Assembly (NCBI GenBank): GCA_031553935.1 | Contig: JAVBKS010000023.1 | Coordinates: 1-64,000 of the forward strand | Origin: JAISDD01 sp031553935 | GTDB lineage: Bacteria; Bacillota; Syntrophomonadia; Syntrophomonadales; Syntrophomonadaceae | Direction of reading: 5' to 3' | DNA: 64,000 nt | The notes under the pieces: generated by a model | Seen by the model: the letters and a program-made list of their open reading frames with translations, nothing else | What the model was told of the DNA's origin: nothing | Database searches by the model: none | Program-made: the position numbers and the translations under genes | In this document: positions 7,968 through 17,270 of the stretch, piece by piece | Layout: every line of letters starts with the position of its first letter | Position numbering within the stretch: position 1 is the stretch's first letter

Positions 7968-9257
7968 TCATCTTAGTTTAAATAGAGGTTGCAGGGGTTC
8001 ACAGCGTAATTGCTTTGGCAAGTTGTTTTCTTCTAGGGCGAGCGCGATTTTAGATAAAACCTGATTATAGACGACAAATAATCTTTCTAATTCAATATTA
8101 CCATGGCTGTAGCTCATATTATGAGTCCCTAATATAAGGATGCCGTTAGCAAGCATTTCCTGGAGAAATAGTGTTTTAATTTCCCAGCTGGAATAAACAT
8201 CGGAATCAGATATATTAATAAACGACCATGAGGGATGTCCACTAACATGCATTATTTGCTGCAAATTATACTTATCAATCAGTTGATTAACTTCATTAAT
8301 AACTCTCTGTCCTTGATTAGCAATTGTTTCGATAATAGGCTCCTTTTTTAGTTTAGTTAGCACAGCTTTAGCTGCAGCTAACGACAAAAGCTCACCTCCA
8401 AAAGTAAATGAAAAGAATATCTCTTCCATTTCCTGCATGATCTCTTTTCGTCCGACTACTGCAGATAGTGGATAGCCATTAGAAATTCCTTTACCAAAAG
8501 TAGATAAGTCAGGCATTAATCCAAAGTATTCTTGGGCTCCTCCATTGGCGAATCGAAAGCCAGTTATTGTCTCATCCAGAATAAACAAGGCACCATTTTT
8601 ATGAGCAATTTCCTGAACTTTTAATAAGAAGCCAGCATCAGGAAATACCGATGTCATCGGCTCCATAATCACTGCTGCAACACTGTTAGGATATTGATTA
8701 AAAATTTCCTCTAACGATGTAATATCATTGTAGGTAAACAAATGTGTCAAATCAGAAATTGCTTTCGGCACACCACCATTTCGTGCAGTTGCACCAATAT
8801 ACCAATCCTGCCAGCCATGATAACCGCAGGCGGCAATGTGATCACGGCCAGTATAAGATCGAGCTGCTCTAACCGCACCCGATGTCGCATCAGAACCATT
8901 CTTGCCGAATCGTACCATTTCAGCACTAGGCACCATATCAATAATCAGTTCAGCTACTTCAATTTCTAATTTGTGCGGCAGAGAGAAAATGGTTCCGATC
9001 TCAAGTTGTTTTCGTACAGCTTCCAAAACATCAGGGTCATTGTAACCAAGAGATAGGCTGTCTAAAGCACAGATAAAATCTATATATTCATTGCCATCAA
9101 CATCCCAAACGTGACTACCCTGGCCTCTATCAATGTAAAAAGGTGAAACTCCGAGTGGATACTGAGTTTTGCTTTTGCTAAAGGTTTGCGTTCCCAATGG
9201 TATACTTTTCAAAGCTCTTTCAAGCATAAGTTCTGATTGTTCATAGAATCTAGACAT
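7968..9257 (-). CDS. Class III PLP aminotransferase (glutamate-1-semialdehyde aminomutase-like)
   Basis: The fold-type I aminotransferase has N-G-S-D-A-T near residue 120, L-D-E-T-I-T-G-F-R near 225 (Asp for the PLP ring) and S-T-F-G-K-G-I-S-N-G near 255 with the Schiff-base lysine. It resembles HemL but sits among flagellar sugar genes, so heme synthesis is unlikely. It is not PseC, which belongs to the DegT family. With the neighbouring aldo/keto reductase and SpsF-like cytidylyltransferase it forms a recurrent trio in bacterial glycan loci, probably installing an amino group on a sugar acid or its side chain. The start follows from the one-base gap to the reductase gene. Confidence 0.8.
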   Translation of the reverse strand: MSRFYEQSELMLERALKSIPLGTQTFSKSKTQYPLGVSPFYIDRGQGSHVWDVDGNEYIDFICALDSLSLGYNDPDVLEAVRKQLEIGTIFSLPHKLEIEVAELIIDMVPSAEMVRFGKNGSDATSGAVRAARSYTGRDHIAACGYHGWQDWYIGATARNGGVPKAISDLTHLFTYNDITSLEEIFNQYPNSVAAVIMEPMTSVFPDAGFLLKVQEIAHKNGALFILDETITGFRFANGGAQEYFGLMPDLSTFGKGISNGYPLSAVVGRKEIMQEMEEIFFSFTFGGELLSLAAAKAVLTKLKKEPIIETIANQGQRVINEVNQLIDKYNLQQIMHVSGHPSWSFINISDSDVYSSWEIKTLFLQEMLANGILILGTHNMSYSHGNIELERLFVVYNQVLSKIALALEENNLPKQLRCEPLQPLFKLR

Positions 9258-10172
9258 TCATTCGACTCCTTTTTTCTTAGCCCATAGACTTGGGAAAATA
9301 ACTTCTTTTTCGATATAAGCAAATCTTTCTTTGAGTTCTTCTAAACATTTAGCATTAACTTCTACCTTTTTTGATATTAATACGTTTTCTTCTAATTGTA
9401 CGGAATTGTCTACGCCAAATACAATATAGTCGATACCAGCATGTTGATGAGAAAACTTCAAGGCTATATTAGCTATTTTTTCGTTATGATCAATAATTAT
9501 TTTGCGCATTTGCGTCAAGTACTTCTCTGATCTTTCATTTTTGAGGCGTGCCTCTTCCGGCTCCATAAATAAGAGTCCTTGCAAAAAAGGGCTTCGCGCA
9601 AAAACTTTGATTCTATTCTTCTTCGTAAGACTAAAAAACTCTGTTCTATCTAATCGCTGATCTAAAATATTATAGGGAATCTGAATATAGTCGATGCGCT
9701 CAGAAGCAGCGACATCTAACGCCTCTTGGGTCTCATATATTGAAACGCCAATGTTTTCTACTAAACCTATTGCTTTGACCTGCTCTAAACCTTCAATAAC
9801 AGCTTTATTATAGAAATAACTTGGAGTATGTAATAGATATCCTTCTAGTTTACCTATATTAAGCTGTTCCAAGGATTTCTCCACTTCGCGCCTTATGACC
9901 TCTGGAATTGGAAAATGATCATCCTCTAAGATATTGGGTCTTAACTTAGATATTATCTTGACTTGTTTTTGCAGATTACGTGTCCTAATCCAATCGCCAA
10001 TTATTTCTTCGGCATTACCATAAGCAGCGGCAGTATCGAAAATCCTGATACCTGCACGATACGCAGTATCCAGTATTGCCTCGGATTCTTCTTTTGTAGG
10101 TTTTCCCACCTTATTATTCACTCCATAAGGCAAACCTAATTGAACCGTTCCTAAACATAATTTATTCAGCAT
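9258..10172 (-). CDS. Aldo/keto reductase in the flagellar sugar operon
   Basis: NAD(P)H-dependent reductase with the aldo/keto reductase barrel. It opens with L-C-L-G-T-V-Q-L-G, has F-D-T-A-A-A-Y-G near residues 46-53 (catalytic Asp and Tyr), a K-L-R-P segment near 82 (Lys) and L-L-H-T-P-S near 118 (His), so the tetrad is complete. The C-terminus has I-D-Y-I-V-F-G-V-D. It would reduce a keto or aldehyde group of a sugar intermediate. It lies five bases after the cytidylyltransferase gene and one base before the aminotransferase gene, so the three are almost certainly co-translated. Confidence 0.85.
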   Translation of the reverse strand: MLNKLCLGTVQLGLPYGVNNKVGKPTKEESEAILDTAYRAGIRIFDTAAAYGNAEEIIGDWIRTRNLQKQVKIISKLRPNILEDDHFPIPEVIRREVEKSLEQLNIGKLEGYLLHTPSYFYNKAVIEGLEQVKAIGLVENIGVSIYETQEALDVAASERIDYIQIPYNILDQRLDRTEFFSLTKKNRIKVFARSPFLQGLLFMEPEEARLKNERSEKYLTQMRKIIIDHNEKIANIALKFSHQHAGIDYIVFGVDNSVQLEENVLISKKVEVNAKCLEELKERFAYIEKEVIFPSLWAKKKGVE

Positions 10173-10177
10173 TTAGC

Positions 10178-10942
10178 TCAGCCTTTCTGTTCAGCAAGAA
10201 GTGAGTTTTTATATCCTTCGTTGCGCTCAAACCTTCTATTGATATCCTGCCACTCCGGGTGTTTTTCCAGGAGATCAATGATGTCTAACAAATCAAAGCT
10301 TTTATTATTCGGATACAACTCAGCAATAATCTTTGAAATTAGTTCGTAGTCTTCTTGTTCGTCAACAGTTAGACGAAAGTTAGAATAATCAATCTCATTT
10401 TTAATCTGACCCATTTTAAAAAAATCGGAATGATTTCGTATGTATGGGGTAACATGTTCTCTTTCTGAAGGCAGCTTGGCATTTTCCCAAGCTGTTTTTA
10501 ATGTTTTAAATGAGAATACCTCTACATCCATTCCATCTGGAAAAGTTGGAGGATCAGTATTAGATAAATAATCGTAATTTCCTTGTATAAATTCATTAAC
10601 ACAGCTTATAATTATCGCTGGATCAAGCAAAGGACAATCAGCTGTTAAGCGAGTGATAATGTCATTTTCTTCTAAGTCCAGCGAAAGCGCTGCTTGATAA
10701 TAGCGATCAAGTACGTCCTCACCGCTCCCCCTAAAGCACTTGGTTTTATTTGCCTCAGCCCAACCCAGTATTTTATCATCCTCTGCCCTGCATGTGGTGG
10801 CGATTACTATTTCATCATAAACTCCCGCTAATTTTATTCTCTCTATCTGATAAGTTAGCAGAGGCTTTCCTAGTACTTTTTTTAATACCTTCTCGGGTAG
10901 CCTGCTTGATCCCATCCGAGCTTGAATTATTGCAATTATCAT
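10178..10942 (-). CDS. SpsF/PseF-like cytidylyltransferase
   Basis: The N-terminal I-I-A-I-I-Q-A-R-M-G-S-S-R-L-P nucleotide-binding motif and L-T-A-D-C-P-L-L-D near residue 95 place it with the SpsF/acylneuraminate cytidylyltransferase family, which makes CMP-activated sugar acids. Length is 254. It would activate the nonulosonate for transfer by the MAF protein. It differs from classical PseF, whose motif is I-P-A-R-G-G-S-K-R, so it may activate a different sugar. Its start codon shares one base with the stop of the upstream GNAT gene. Confidence 0.8.
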   Translation of the reverse strand: MIIAIIQARMGSSRLPEKVLKKVLGKPLLTYQIERIKLAGVYDEIVIATTCRAEDDKILGWAEANKTKCFRGSGEDVLDRYYQAALSLDLEENDIITRLTADCPLLDPAIIISCVNEFIQGNYDYLSNTDPPTFPDGMDVEVFSFKTLKTAWENAKLPSEREHVTPYIRNHSDFFKMGQIKNEIDYSNFRLTVDEQEDYELISKIIAELYPNNKSFDLLDIIDLLEKHPEWQDINRRFERNEGYKNSLLAEQKG

Positions 10943-11475
10943 TATCCTTGCTCCTGAAACTTTGCCAATGTAATGCCGTCAATATATTCTCCTTGATAAA
11001 AGTATTGTTTCTTTATACAAGCTTCTTCATAAAAGCCAGCTTTTCTAAAGGCATTAACAGAGCCGACATTGTTAACATAGCATCCCGCCCACACTTTGTG
11101 GAGGTTTAAGCAGTTAAACGCATAATCTGCTATAAGCTTAATGGCTTCACTGCCATAGCCTTGGCCCCAGTATTCTTTTTCTCCAATCAAGAGGCCAATA
11201 TCTCCATAACGGTGAACCCAATTAATACCCCCGAGTTTGATATTACCTATATGATTATGATCATTAATCGTAAAGATTCCTGTTAGAACCGAATCATTGC
11301 TCATTTCCATTCTCTGAACGAAATCCCTGATCGTTTCAATCGAGTTAGCAGAAAACCTGCTTTCCAGAAATCTATTGATATCAATATCATTCAACCATTG
11401 AGCATATTTTTCGCTAACATCGTTAATACTAAGTCTCGATAAATATATTCTATTACCAGATATTAAGCCCTTCAT
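10942..11475 (-). CDS. RimJ/RimL-type GNAT acetyltransferase
   Basis: 177-residue GNAT protein with Y-W-G-Q-G-Y-G-S-E-A near residue 108 as the acetyl-CoA pyrophosphate loop and N-V-G-S-V-N-A-F-R-K-A-G-F near 145. It groups with RimJ/RimL-like enzymes rather than PseH. In this operon it is expected to acylate an amino group of the flagellar sugar, giving a decorated derivative. The substrate cannot be read from sequence. It follows the pseA gene by 19 bases. Confidence 0.8.
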   Translation of the reverse strand: MKGLISGNRIYLSRLSINDVSEKYAQWLNDIDINRFLESRFSANSIETIRDFVQRMEMSNDSVLTGIFTINDHNHIGNIKLGGINWVHRYGDIGLLIGEKEYWGQGYGSEAIKLIADYAFNCLNLHKVWAGCYVNNVGSVNAFRKAGFYEEACIKKQYFYQGEYIDGITLAKFQEQG

Positions 11476-11494
11476 GTCTTTTCCTTTGTATTTA

Positions 11495-12727
11495 TTAGTC
11501 TTGCAGTTTCATTTTTAGCTCTATATTCTCTTTTTGAAGTCTTTGGTTTTCGATTGCCAATTCCCTTATTGACTTATTTGGAGTATTCTCCTTATACCAG
11601 AGCTTCTGATCCCATAATTCATTGCCTTTATCAAGTATTTTAGGATCGCATTCATTGGGTTTTATCAATTGACTAAGTGCTATTTCATTGAATTCCTTTT
11701 CTGATATTCCCACATAATCTAAGAAAACTTCTAAGCTAGCCGGGCGTTTACCTTCGTATTCATTTACCAGGCTAATTGCTGTTTCTCGGCTGATTCTATT
11801 ATTGCGGATATCAATACTGGTTAAATGAGAAGTGCGTGCATAACCCCTCTTTATGTATTTCAGATAATCCCTAATGCCTTGCATGGCACATTCAATTTTT
11901 TCATAGCCATATCCGGGAGGAACCCCTTCGACTTCTTCTTCTCTCCAGTCAAGCTCGGATTTAATTATTTCAACTTGTTTTTTTACATCCCAAGGAATGT
12001 AACTGCCGAGACAAAATGAGCGATAGTTTAATCTCATCAGGTCTTCGAGTTTCGGGTAAGCATATGGACGCAAGTCTCTTTCATCAACTGTTGGATCATC
12101 AAGCAGTTTCAGCATATCAGCAGAATTAATCCCTAGATTAGTAACTTGATTAAATCTTTCTTCATTGACTTCTTCCACTTGTTCATAGGTATAATGAGAA
12201 GTATACTCCGCACTGGGCTCTCCCCAAATAACTAGCGGCACTTGATATTTTATCGCAACCTGCATAGGATAGGCAAAAATTCCAGAATGGCAATGCCAGC
12301 AAAAATCACCGGTTTGCTTCATACTAACAAGCATGAGTTTTTTAACTATTTGCCAATTAGTACTAAAAGTTAGAACATCTACTCCTAATTTACGAAAGGT
12401 TCTCTTTTTGTTCTCTTCCAGAGTGGGACGATAGAAACCATGATCGTAGGATACTACTAATGGTTTCAAACGATATTTTTTTACCAATACCCATAAAATG
12501 TATGTACTATCTTTACCGCCGCTAAAAGGAACAATGCAATCATAGTCATATTTGTTTCGGTATTCAGCTAAAATTCTTTCTAAGTCTTCTTCCCTTTTTT
12601 CCCAGTCTATTTTTTCTTGCTTATATTCATTTTGACGGCAAACATTGCATACACCTTGCTCGTCAAATGAAATGGCTTCATGAGTTTCAGGAGTAAGGCA
12701 TTTATTGCACTTGATGAGATTAATCAT
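11495..12727 (-). CDS. pseA: PseA-like N-acetyl sugar amidotransferase
   Basis: PseA-type enzymes convert an N-acetyl group of pseudaminic or legionaminic acid to acetamidino. The N-terminus has zinc-ribbon cysteines (C-N-K-C near residue 6, C-N-V-C near 28). The ATP-binding PP-loop P-F-S-G-G-K-D-S-T-Y lies near residue 68, and W-H-C-H-S-G near 138 is typical of the family. ATG 12727 is preferred over 12733 because the GGAGG ribosome site sits 9 bases before it. The gene overlaps the upstream MAF gene, implying translational coupling. It may instead be called a WbpG-like protein, but the flagellar context favours PseA. Confidence 0.82.
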   Translation of the reverse strand: MINLIKCNKCLTPETHEAISFDEQGVCNVCRQNEYKQEKIDWEKREEDLERILAEYRNKYDYDCIVPFSGGKDSTYILWVLVKKYRLKPLVVSYDHGFYRPTLEENKKRTFRKLGVDVLTFSTNWQIVKKLMLVSMKQTGDFCWHCHSGIFAYPMQVAIKYQVPLVIWGEPSAEYTSHYTYEQVEEVNEERFNQVTNLGINSADMLKLLDDPTVDERDLRPYAYPKLEDLMRLNYRSFCLGSYIPWDVKKQVEIIKSELDWREEEVEGVPPGYGYEKIECAMQGIRDYLKYIKRGYARTSHLTSIDIRNNRISRETAISLVNEYEGKRPASLEVFLDYVGISEKEFNEIALSQLIKPNECDPKILDKGNELWDQKLWYKENTPNKSIRELAIENQRLQKENIELKMKLQD

Positions 12728-14576
12728 GCGCATTTTCCTCCAGCTGTAGATCGTAGTATTCTTGAAATTTTTTGTGAATCTCTTGTAGTTTCGGATAGAT
12801 GGTCTTTAAATCTTGTTTGCATAAATAAATGTATTTCCTCATTTGGTTTATTAGTTGTTCAGCTTTAAGACGTGGATTTTTTTCTATTAGAGTATTATTA
12901 ATATCGTTTTGCAAAAAATTATAATATAGTCTATTCATAGGGAATACGAAAGTAATTGCAAATTCATTGTTATTAATTTTTTGAATTATACTATCGAATT
13001 TACTATACATTTTCTCGATTTGTTTATAGTTTTGATTTCTATATAAACTTACAATATTGTTTAAGGCATCTTCAATTTTTTGTAAGTGTTTTTGATATTG
13101 CTCGTAGGCGATTTCCATGTTTTTGCTCTGAAGGTGTAAAAACTCATGATCATATGCGATACATTCTTTTTTGTACCAATCATCATCTACAACTCTCTCT
13201 TTTAGTTCCTGACGGATAAGCTCCTCCAAAGGGATAAACTCAGCTCCTTCTATTTTGGCTCCACCCTTGGTCGAATTAATGAACTTCACTTCTGCCATAT
13301 TAGCTATATACGTTTCAATCGAATTTCTAAAAACATTAAAGCTCTCATTAGTATATACATCCTTGCCATATACATCTTCAACCACATTGGATTTATCATT
13401 TTGATAACTGCGATAGTCAATACCTTCAGCATACTCCTTGTCATTTAAGAATGCTAAATTTTGCCCTGCAAAAACTATCGTGCTAAATCCTAATAGATAA
13501 AGAAGTTCTAAAGTTACTGCTGATATTGTAGGTGCATCATGCACTATAAACGGACGCCGTCCATCAAACAGTTTCAAATAGTGCGGTGCCAGTGTGTCTT
13601 GGTTAATTATCATGTGCAGCTTATCTCCCGGGTATTTGCTGACAGCCGTGCCGGTCGTGCTGGCAAAAAGCAAAGGAATCTCTGTAATATTCTCTTCTAG
13701 CAGCTTATGAAAAACACTGTCATACTCTTCTAACTGGGGATCATACGAACAGGCTGCATGTGGGTAAAAGCCATGCTTTAAAAAGGCATTTATTGCTGAG
13801 CCCACTGAGAATATATACGCCAAGCCATTTTCCTTAATAAAACGCAGGTTTTCCATGTCTTCGGTTAGTGAAGGTCCGGCTGCAGCTATAATAGCCGTTT
13901 TACCTTTAAATAAATTGGCATACTCTAGGATGTTATTAGATTCTAAAATATGTGGATAATTATTCATAGCACTTAAAACCCACTGTTTTTGGAAAGTAAA
14001 ATCTGTTCTTACCTCGAATCTGTTACTCTTAACAATTTTCTGAAAAGAACTAATAAATTGGCTGTACTCATCTCGAAAAATATTCTTGTGTGCAGGCAAA
14101 TCGATAATCTGTACGTATTTTTTGCTTTTTTGCATTATTGTTAGCATAAAAGCTTCCATTGAGGTGATTTCACTGCCATATCCAATGCACTCAATCTGTC
14201 TGTTTAAGTCATTTAGTGAAAGAAATTCATAAAGCAAAGGCAAACTGGGTTCATAAATATAGTACTTTTTTTTGGGATATTTATCCATAAAAGCTCTGAT
14301 ATGATAGCCTAACCCAGTACCGTAGAAAACTATATGCTCATAAGCACTATTGTCCGTATACTGCTCTAAAATAATCTCAGCTTCTGTAATGGGATTAAAA
14401 GTACTATGTAGGTAGATTTCATTTTCTTCGTTTCGTACCTTAATAGTTGGGTCTCCACTCTTCGCAATAACAGATTCAAAATCCACCAGTGAATCACTCT
14501 GTTCGTATTCATGCAAATCAGTATATAAAGAAGAAAATCTACTTTTAAGCAAATTAATATTATCTATACTAAGCAT
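12720..14576 (-). CDS. maf: Motility accessory factor (MAF) flagellin glycosyltransferase, DUF115/MptE-like
   Basis: MAF proteins transfer CMP-nonulosonates onto serines and threonines of flagellin in the cytoplasm. This 618-residue member has the DUF115 core with A-I-I-A-A-A-G-P-S-L-T-E-D near residue 230, a sialyltransferase-like G-x-G-P-S-L motif, and H-D-A-P-T-I near 345. N- and C-terminal helical regions flank it, as in characterised MAF proteins. It overlaps the preceding gene by 8 bases and pseA by 8 bases. Its place just below flagellin makes flagellin the likely acceptor. Confidence 0.85.
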   Translation of the reverse strand: MLSIDNINLLKSRFSSLYTDLHEYEQSDSLVDFESVIAKSGDPTIKVRNEENEIYLHSTFNPITEAEIILEQYTDNSAYEHIVFYGTGLGYHIRAFMDKYPKKKYYIYEPSLPLLYEFLSLNDLNRQIECIGYGSEITSMEAFMLTIMQKSKKYVQIIDLPAHKNIFRDEYSQFISSFQKIVKSNRFEVRTDFTFQKQWVLSAMNNYPHILESNNILEYANLFKGKTAIIAAAGPSLTEDMENLRFIKENGLAYIFSVGSAINAFLKHGFYPHAACSYDPQLEEYDSVFHKLLEENITEIPLLFASTTGTAVSKYPGDKLHMIINQDTLAPHYLKLFDGRRPFIVHDAPTISAVTLELLYLLGFSTIVFAGQNLAFLNDKEYAEGIDYRSYQNDKSNVVEDVYGKDVYTNESFNVFRNSIETYIANMAEVKFINSTKGGAKIEGAEFIPLEELIRQELKERVVDDDWYKKECIAYDHEFLHLQSKNMEIAYEQYQKHLQKIEDALNNIVSLYRNQNYKQIEKMYSKFDSIIQKINNNEFAITFVFPMNRLYYNFLQNDINNTLIEKNPRLKAEQLINQMRKYIYLCKQDLKTIYPKLQEIHKKFQEYYDLQLEENAHD

Positions 14577-15183
14577 TGTTAACCTCTTTCTCTATTCGTT
14601 CGCCTAAAATTGCATGAATCTTTTCTAATGAAGGAACAATTTCATATAAAATCATATCAGCAACAAGTACGGTGTCGTTAATTTCGACATAAGAATTCAT
14701 GACCGCCAATCCTCCTGTAAAAGAATTATAAGCACTTTCAATTACTCTCCAATCAATATCGCTATGATTCGAGTTAAGTTCCTGCCGATATTTCAATATT
14801 TCATTGTAAACCTGCACAAGGTATTGCATTTCATTTATAAAACTGGCAAGTTCATTCCATATTTCATTGTTGTTAAATACAAACAATTTTCCTAAACTAA
14901 TAATCTGTGAGATGGATTGCTCTAATACTCCGTAGAGCTCAAGAATTAGGCGCGAAACATATTGCGACTTAGTTTGCAAAACAGCCTCTATTTCTCGAAT
15001 GTTCTCAATATTTGCCGCAATATAATCTAATGCATCAGTATATTTTGCTTCTCCATTAATGACCATATGACTGAATAATAATGATCTTTCATCTTTGAAT
15101 ACATTAATTTTTTCCACGATAATCAATAGGGCATCTTCTGTTAGAGGCAGATCTTGAGAAAATTCTAGTATTTTAAAGTTCAT
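14569..15183 (-). CDS. Unknown 204-residue helical protein heading the glycosylation operon
   Basis: I do not recognise this family. The protein is acidic and almost entirely helical by composition, without signal peptide, membrane helix or cysteines. It is the first gene of the flagellar sugar operon, with a ribosome site GGGGGT before ATG 15183 and a sigma-D type promoter at 15231-15257. Its last 8 bases overlap the MAF gene, so the two products are made together. A partner of MAF, or a flagellin-binding chaperone, is a reasonable guess. No fliS is present between fliD and flagellin. Confidence 0.8.
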   Translation of the reverse strand: MNFKILEFSQDLPLTEDALLIIVEKINVFKDERSLLFSHMVINGEAKYTDALDYIAANIENIREIEAVLQTKSQYVSRLILELYGVLEQSISQIISLGKLFVFNNNEIWNELASFINEMQYLVQVYNEILKYRQELNSNHSDIDWRVIESAYNSFTGGLAVMNSYVEINDTVLVADMILYEIVPSLEKIHAILGERIEKEVNNA

Positions 15184-15230
15184 ATTACCCCCGCTTTGAT
15201 TTATAGAAGTAGATTAGTATGATATTTTTA

Positions 15231-15257
15231 TTATCGGTGAGTGAGCCGAATTCTTGA
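15231..15257 (-). promoter_or_regulatory. Sigma-D (flagellar) promoter of the glycosylation operon
   Basis: On the minus strand TCAA, 15 bases, ACCGATAA matches the flagellar consensus TAAA-N15-GCCGATAA with one change in each half. It ends 48 bases before the ATG at 15183 and lies upstream of the flagellin terminator, so the operon has its own start. It is weaker than the flagellin promoter but has the same spacing. Confidence 0.65.
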
Positions 15258-15267
15258 AAGATTTCAT

Positions 15268-15296
15268 AAAAAAAGCGGGGAATTAATTCCCCGCTT
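15268..15296 (-). terminator. Intrinsic terminator of the flagellin gene
   Basis: On the minus strand the 20-base perfect inverted repeat GCGGGGAATTAATTCCCCGC is followed by seven T. It lies 25 bases after the flagellin stop and separates flagellin from the sugar operon. Confidence 0.92.
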
Positions 15297-15318
15297 AGGT
15301 TTGTAGAAAGATGGTTAA

Positions 15319-16869
15319 CTATCTGAGTAATTGCAACACATTCTGCGGCAATTGGTTTGCTTGGGCTAACATGGCTGTAGCAGCTTGAGTTAGGATGTTC
15401 TGCTTGGTGAAGTTCATCATTTCCTTCGCCATATCTACGTCGCGAATCCGGCTTTCTGCAGCTTGTAAGTTCTCAGCAGATGTATCCAGGTTAGCGATCT
15501 TATGGGTCAATCGATTCTGCAATGCACCAAGTGCTGATCTTTGGGTAGAAACTTTATTGATAGCAGTGTTTACATCAGTAATGGCTTTGGCAGCATCCTC
15601 TCTAGTTTCTATACTTGAGAAGTTAACTCCTAACATACTGGTATTCATGGCATCAATGTTGATTCTCATCTCGTCACCTTCATTGGCGCCGGTTTGGATA
15701 GTTAATTTCGCTCCATGAATTTCACTTACATTAACTGTTATAGATGCAGTTCCAAATTTAATAGCAGCACCACCTGCCGTTAAATCTTTATCAGTAAGAG
15801 CCTTGAACGAAAACGATACTCCATTATTTCTAAAATTAACTACGGAATCCCCTTTATGAAGAGTAACTGTCTCGCCGTTTAAAGTAAAGTTCATAGCACC
15901 CTTAACACCTGGAGTAACTGTTGGGCTTACACCTCCAGATAAAGCTACACGCGTTCCTGTTAGGGCTTTAATTGAAGCAATATCGGAATTATCGACTGTG
16001 TTTGCAACACTACTTATAGTCATTTTACCAACACCAGTAAAATTTATAACTCCTGATCCTTGAGAACTGAACACGGTAGTGTCATAATTCTGCACTGTGC
16101 TAACAATATTTCCATTCGAGTCCAAAAGTTGGAATGTCATGTTTTCGACTTCACTACCTGTAACATTAAGATAATAAGTATTACCATTGTGAACATCTGT
16201 AGTGGTGCCCGAGAAAGTGATTGTAGTTCCTGACATTACTCCTATTCCAGACAATGAACCTGAGAAGAATCCATCGGCAGCGGTGCCAGAATTTCCTGTA
16301 GCTATATATGCTGTTGATCCCGAAACTCCAGCAATATTTATTGTATTGGTGCCAAGAAGTACAGCTCTATCTACAGAAATTCCAGTAATACTTCCACTAT
16401 TAACACCAGCTAATGATCCACTTCCTACAATCAAACGACTTTTTTGAAACGTTCCATCAACAAGATTTTGGTCATTGAAGCGGGTCTTGGAAGCAATATC
16501 GTCAATTTCATCCTGCAACTGTTTAAATTCAGCTTGTAAAGCTGCTCTGTCAACAGTTTTTTCATTGGTATCAGAGGATGACTGAACGGCTAATTCCCGC
16601 ATTCTTTGCAGAATGTTATGAGTTTCCTGCAATGCACCTTCTGCAGTTTGTACTAAAGAAATAGCATCTTGAGAGTTCTTGGAAGCCATGTTTAAGCCGC
16701 GAATTTGAGCTCTCATTTTTTCAGAGATAGCTAGACCTGCAGCATCATCGCCTGCCCGGTTAATTCTGTAGCCTGATGATAGTTTTTCCAATGCTTTTGC
16801 AGTGTTGCCGCTGTTTAGTGTTAGTTGTCTGTGGGTATTCATCGCCGGTAAATTATGGTTTATTATCAT
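15319..16869 (-). CDS. hag: Flagellin with large variable domain
   Basis: Major filament protein. The N-terminus I-I-N-H-N-L-P-A-M-N-T-H-R-Q-L and the C-terminus ending P-Q-N-V-L-Q-L-L-R are canonical D0 helices. D1 motifs include G-D-D-A-A-G-L-A-I-S-E-K-M-R near residue 55. Between about residues 150 and 425 is a serine/threonine/glycine-rich insert, the expected surface-exposed part and site of glycosylation by the neighbouring MAF system. ATG 16869 is chosen because AAGGAGG precedes it by 9 bases. The longer frame from 16917 lacks this and the family start. Promoter and terminator flank the gene, so it is monocistronic. Confidence 0.95.
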   Translation of the reverse strand: MIINHNLPAMNTHRQLTLNSGNTAKALEKLSSGYRINRAGDDAAGLAISEKMRAQIRGLNMASKNSQDAISLVQTAEGALQETHNILQRMRELAVQSSSDTNEKTVDRAALQAEFKQLQDEIDDIASKTRFNDQNLVDGTFQKSRLIVGSGSLAGVNSGSITGISVDRAVLLGTNTINIAGVSGSTAYIATGNSGTAADGFFSGSLSGIGVMSGTTITFSGTTTDVHNGNTYYLNVTGSEVENMTFQLLDSNGNIVSTVQNYDTTVFSSQGSGVINFTGVGKMTISSVANTVDNSDIASIKALTGTRVALSGGVSPTVTPGVKGAMNFTLNGETVTLHKGDSVVNFRNNGVSFSFKALTDKDLTAGGAAIKFGTASITVNVSEIHGAKLTIQTGANEGDEMRINIDAMNTSMLGVNFSSIETREDAAKAITDVNTAINKVSTQRSALGALQNRLTHKIANLDTSAENLQAAESRIRDVDMAKEMMNFTKQNILTQAATAMLAQANQLPQNVLQLLR

Positions 16870-17003
16870 TATAAAATTCCTCCTTGAATTTTCAGCTCCT
16901 ACGTCCTTGTAGGGCAAATATTTTTTGTTTATTTGTTACTTATTCTATGAACTTGTTGGCTCTACCCTCCTCTTAAGATCTTGTCTTTTTGCTTACGTTT
17001 TAG

Positions 17004-17030
17004 TTATCGTCATTATCTTTTAATGTTTTA
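17004..17030 (-). promoter_or_regulatory. Sigma-D (flagellar) promoter of flagellin
   Basis: Minus-strand TAAA (17030-17027), 15 bases, then GACGATAA (17011-17004). This differs by a single base from TAAA-N15-GCCGATAA. Transcription would start near 16997. FlgM encoded at 24367-24663 is the expected anti-sigma factor for this promoter. Confidence 0.88.
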
Positions 17031-17270
17031 GGGTTATTTGCGTTTGTATAGAGGCGATACCGCAATTTATTGCTGCCATTCTCTTGATTTCTAATTATTA
17101 CGCTAAATTTAATAAATTTCACATTTTTAACCCTTAGGTCCTATGTTAAGGCTAGATTTATAGCACATTGGGCGAAAGCCATTCGAAATTATTGCATTTT
17201 GATATTATCGACTATTAGCAATGCACTTGGATTATCAAGGAAGGGGGGGTAAATAGAATTATTCTCCATA

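Noticed and set aside
7968..9257. Heme biosynthesis gene hemL
   Set aside because: It resembles glutamate-1-semialdehyde aminomutase, but is embedded with a reductase and cytidylyltransferase in a glycan operon without any heme gene.
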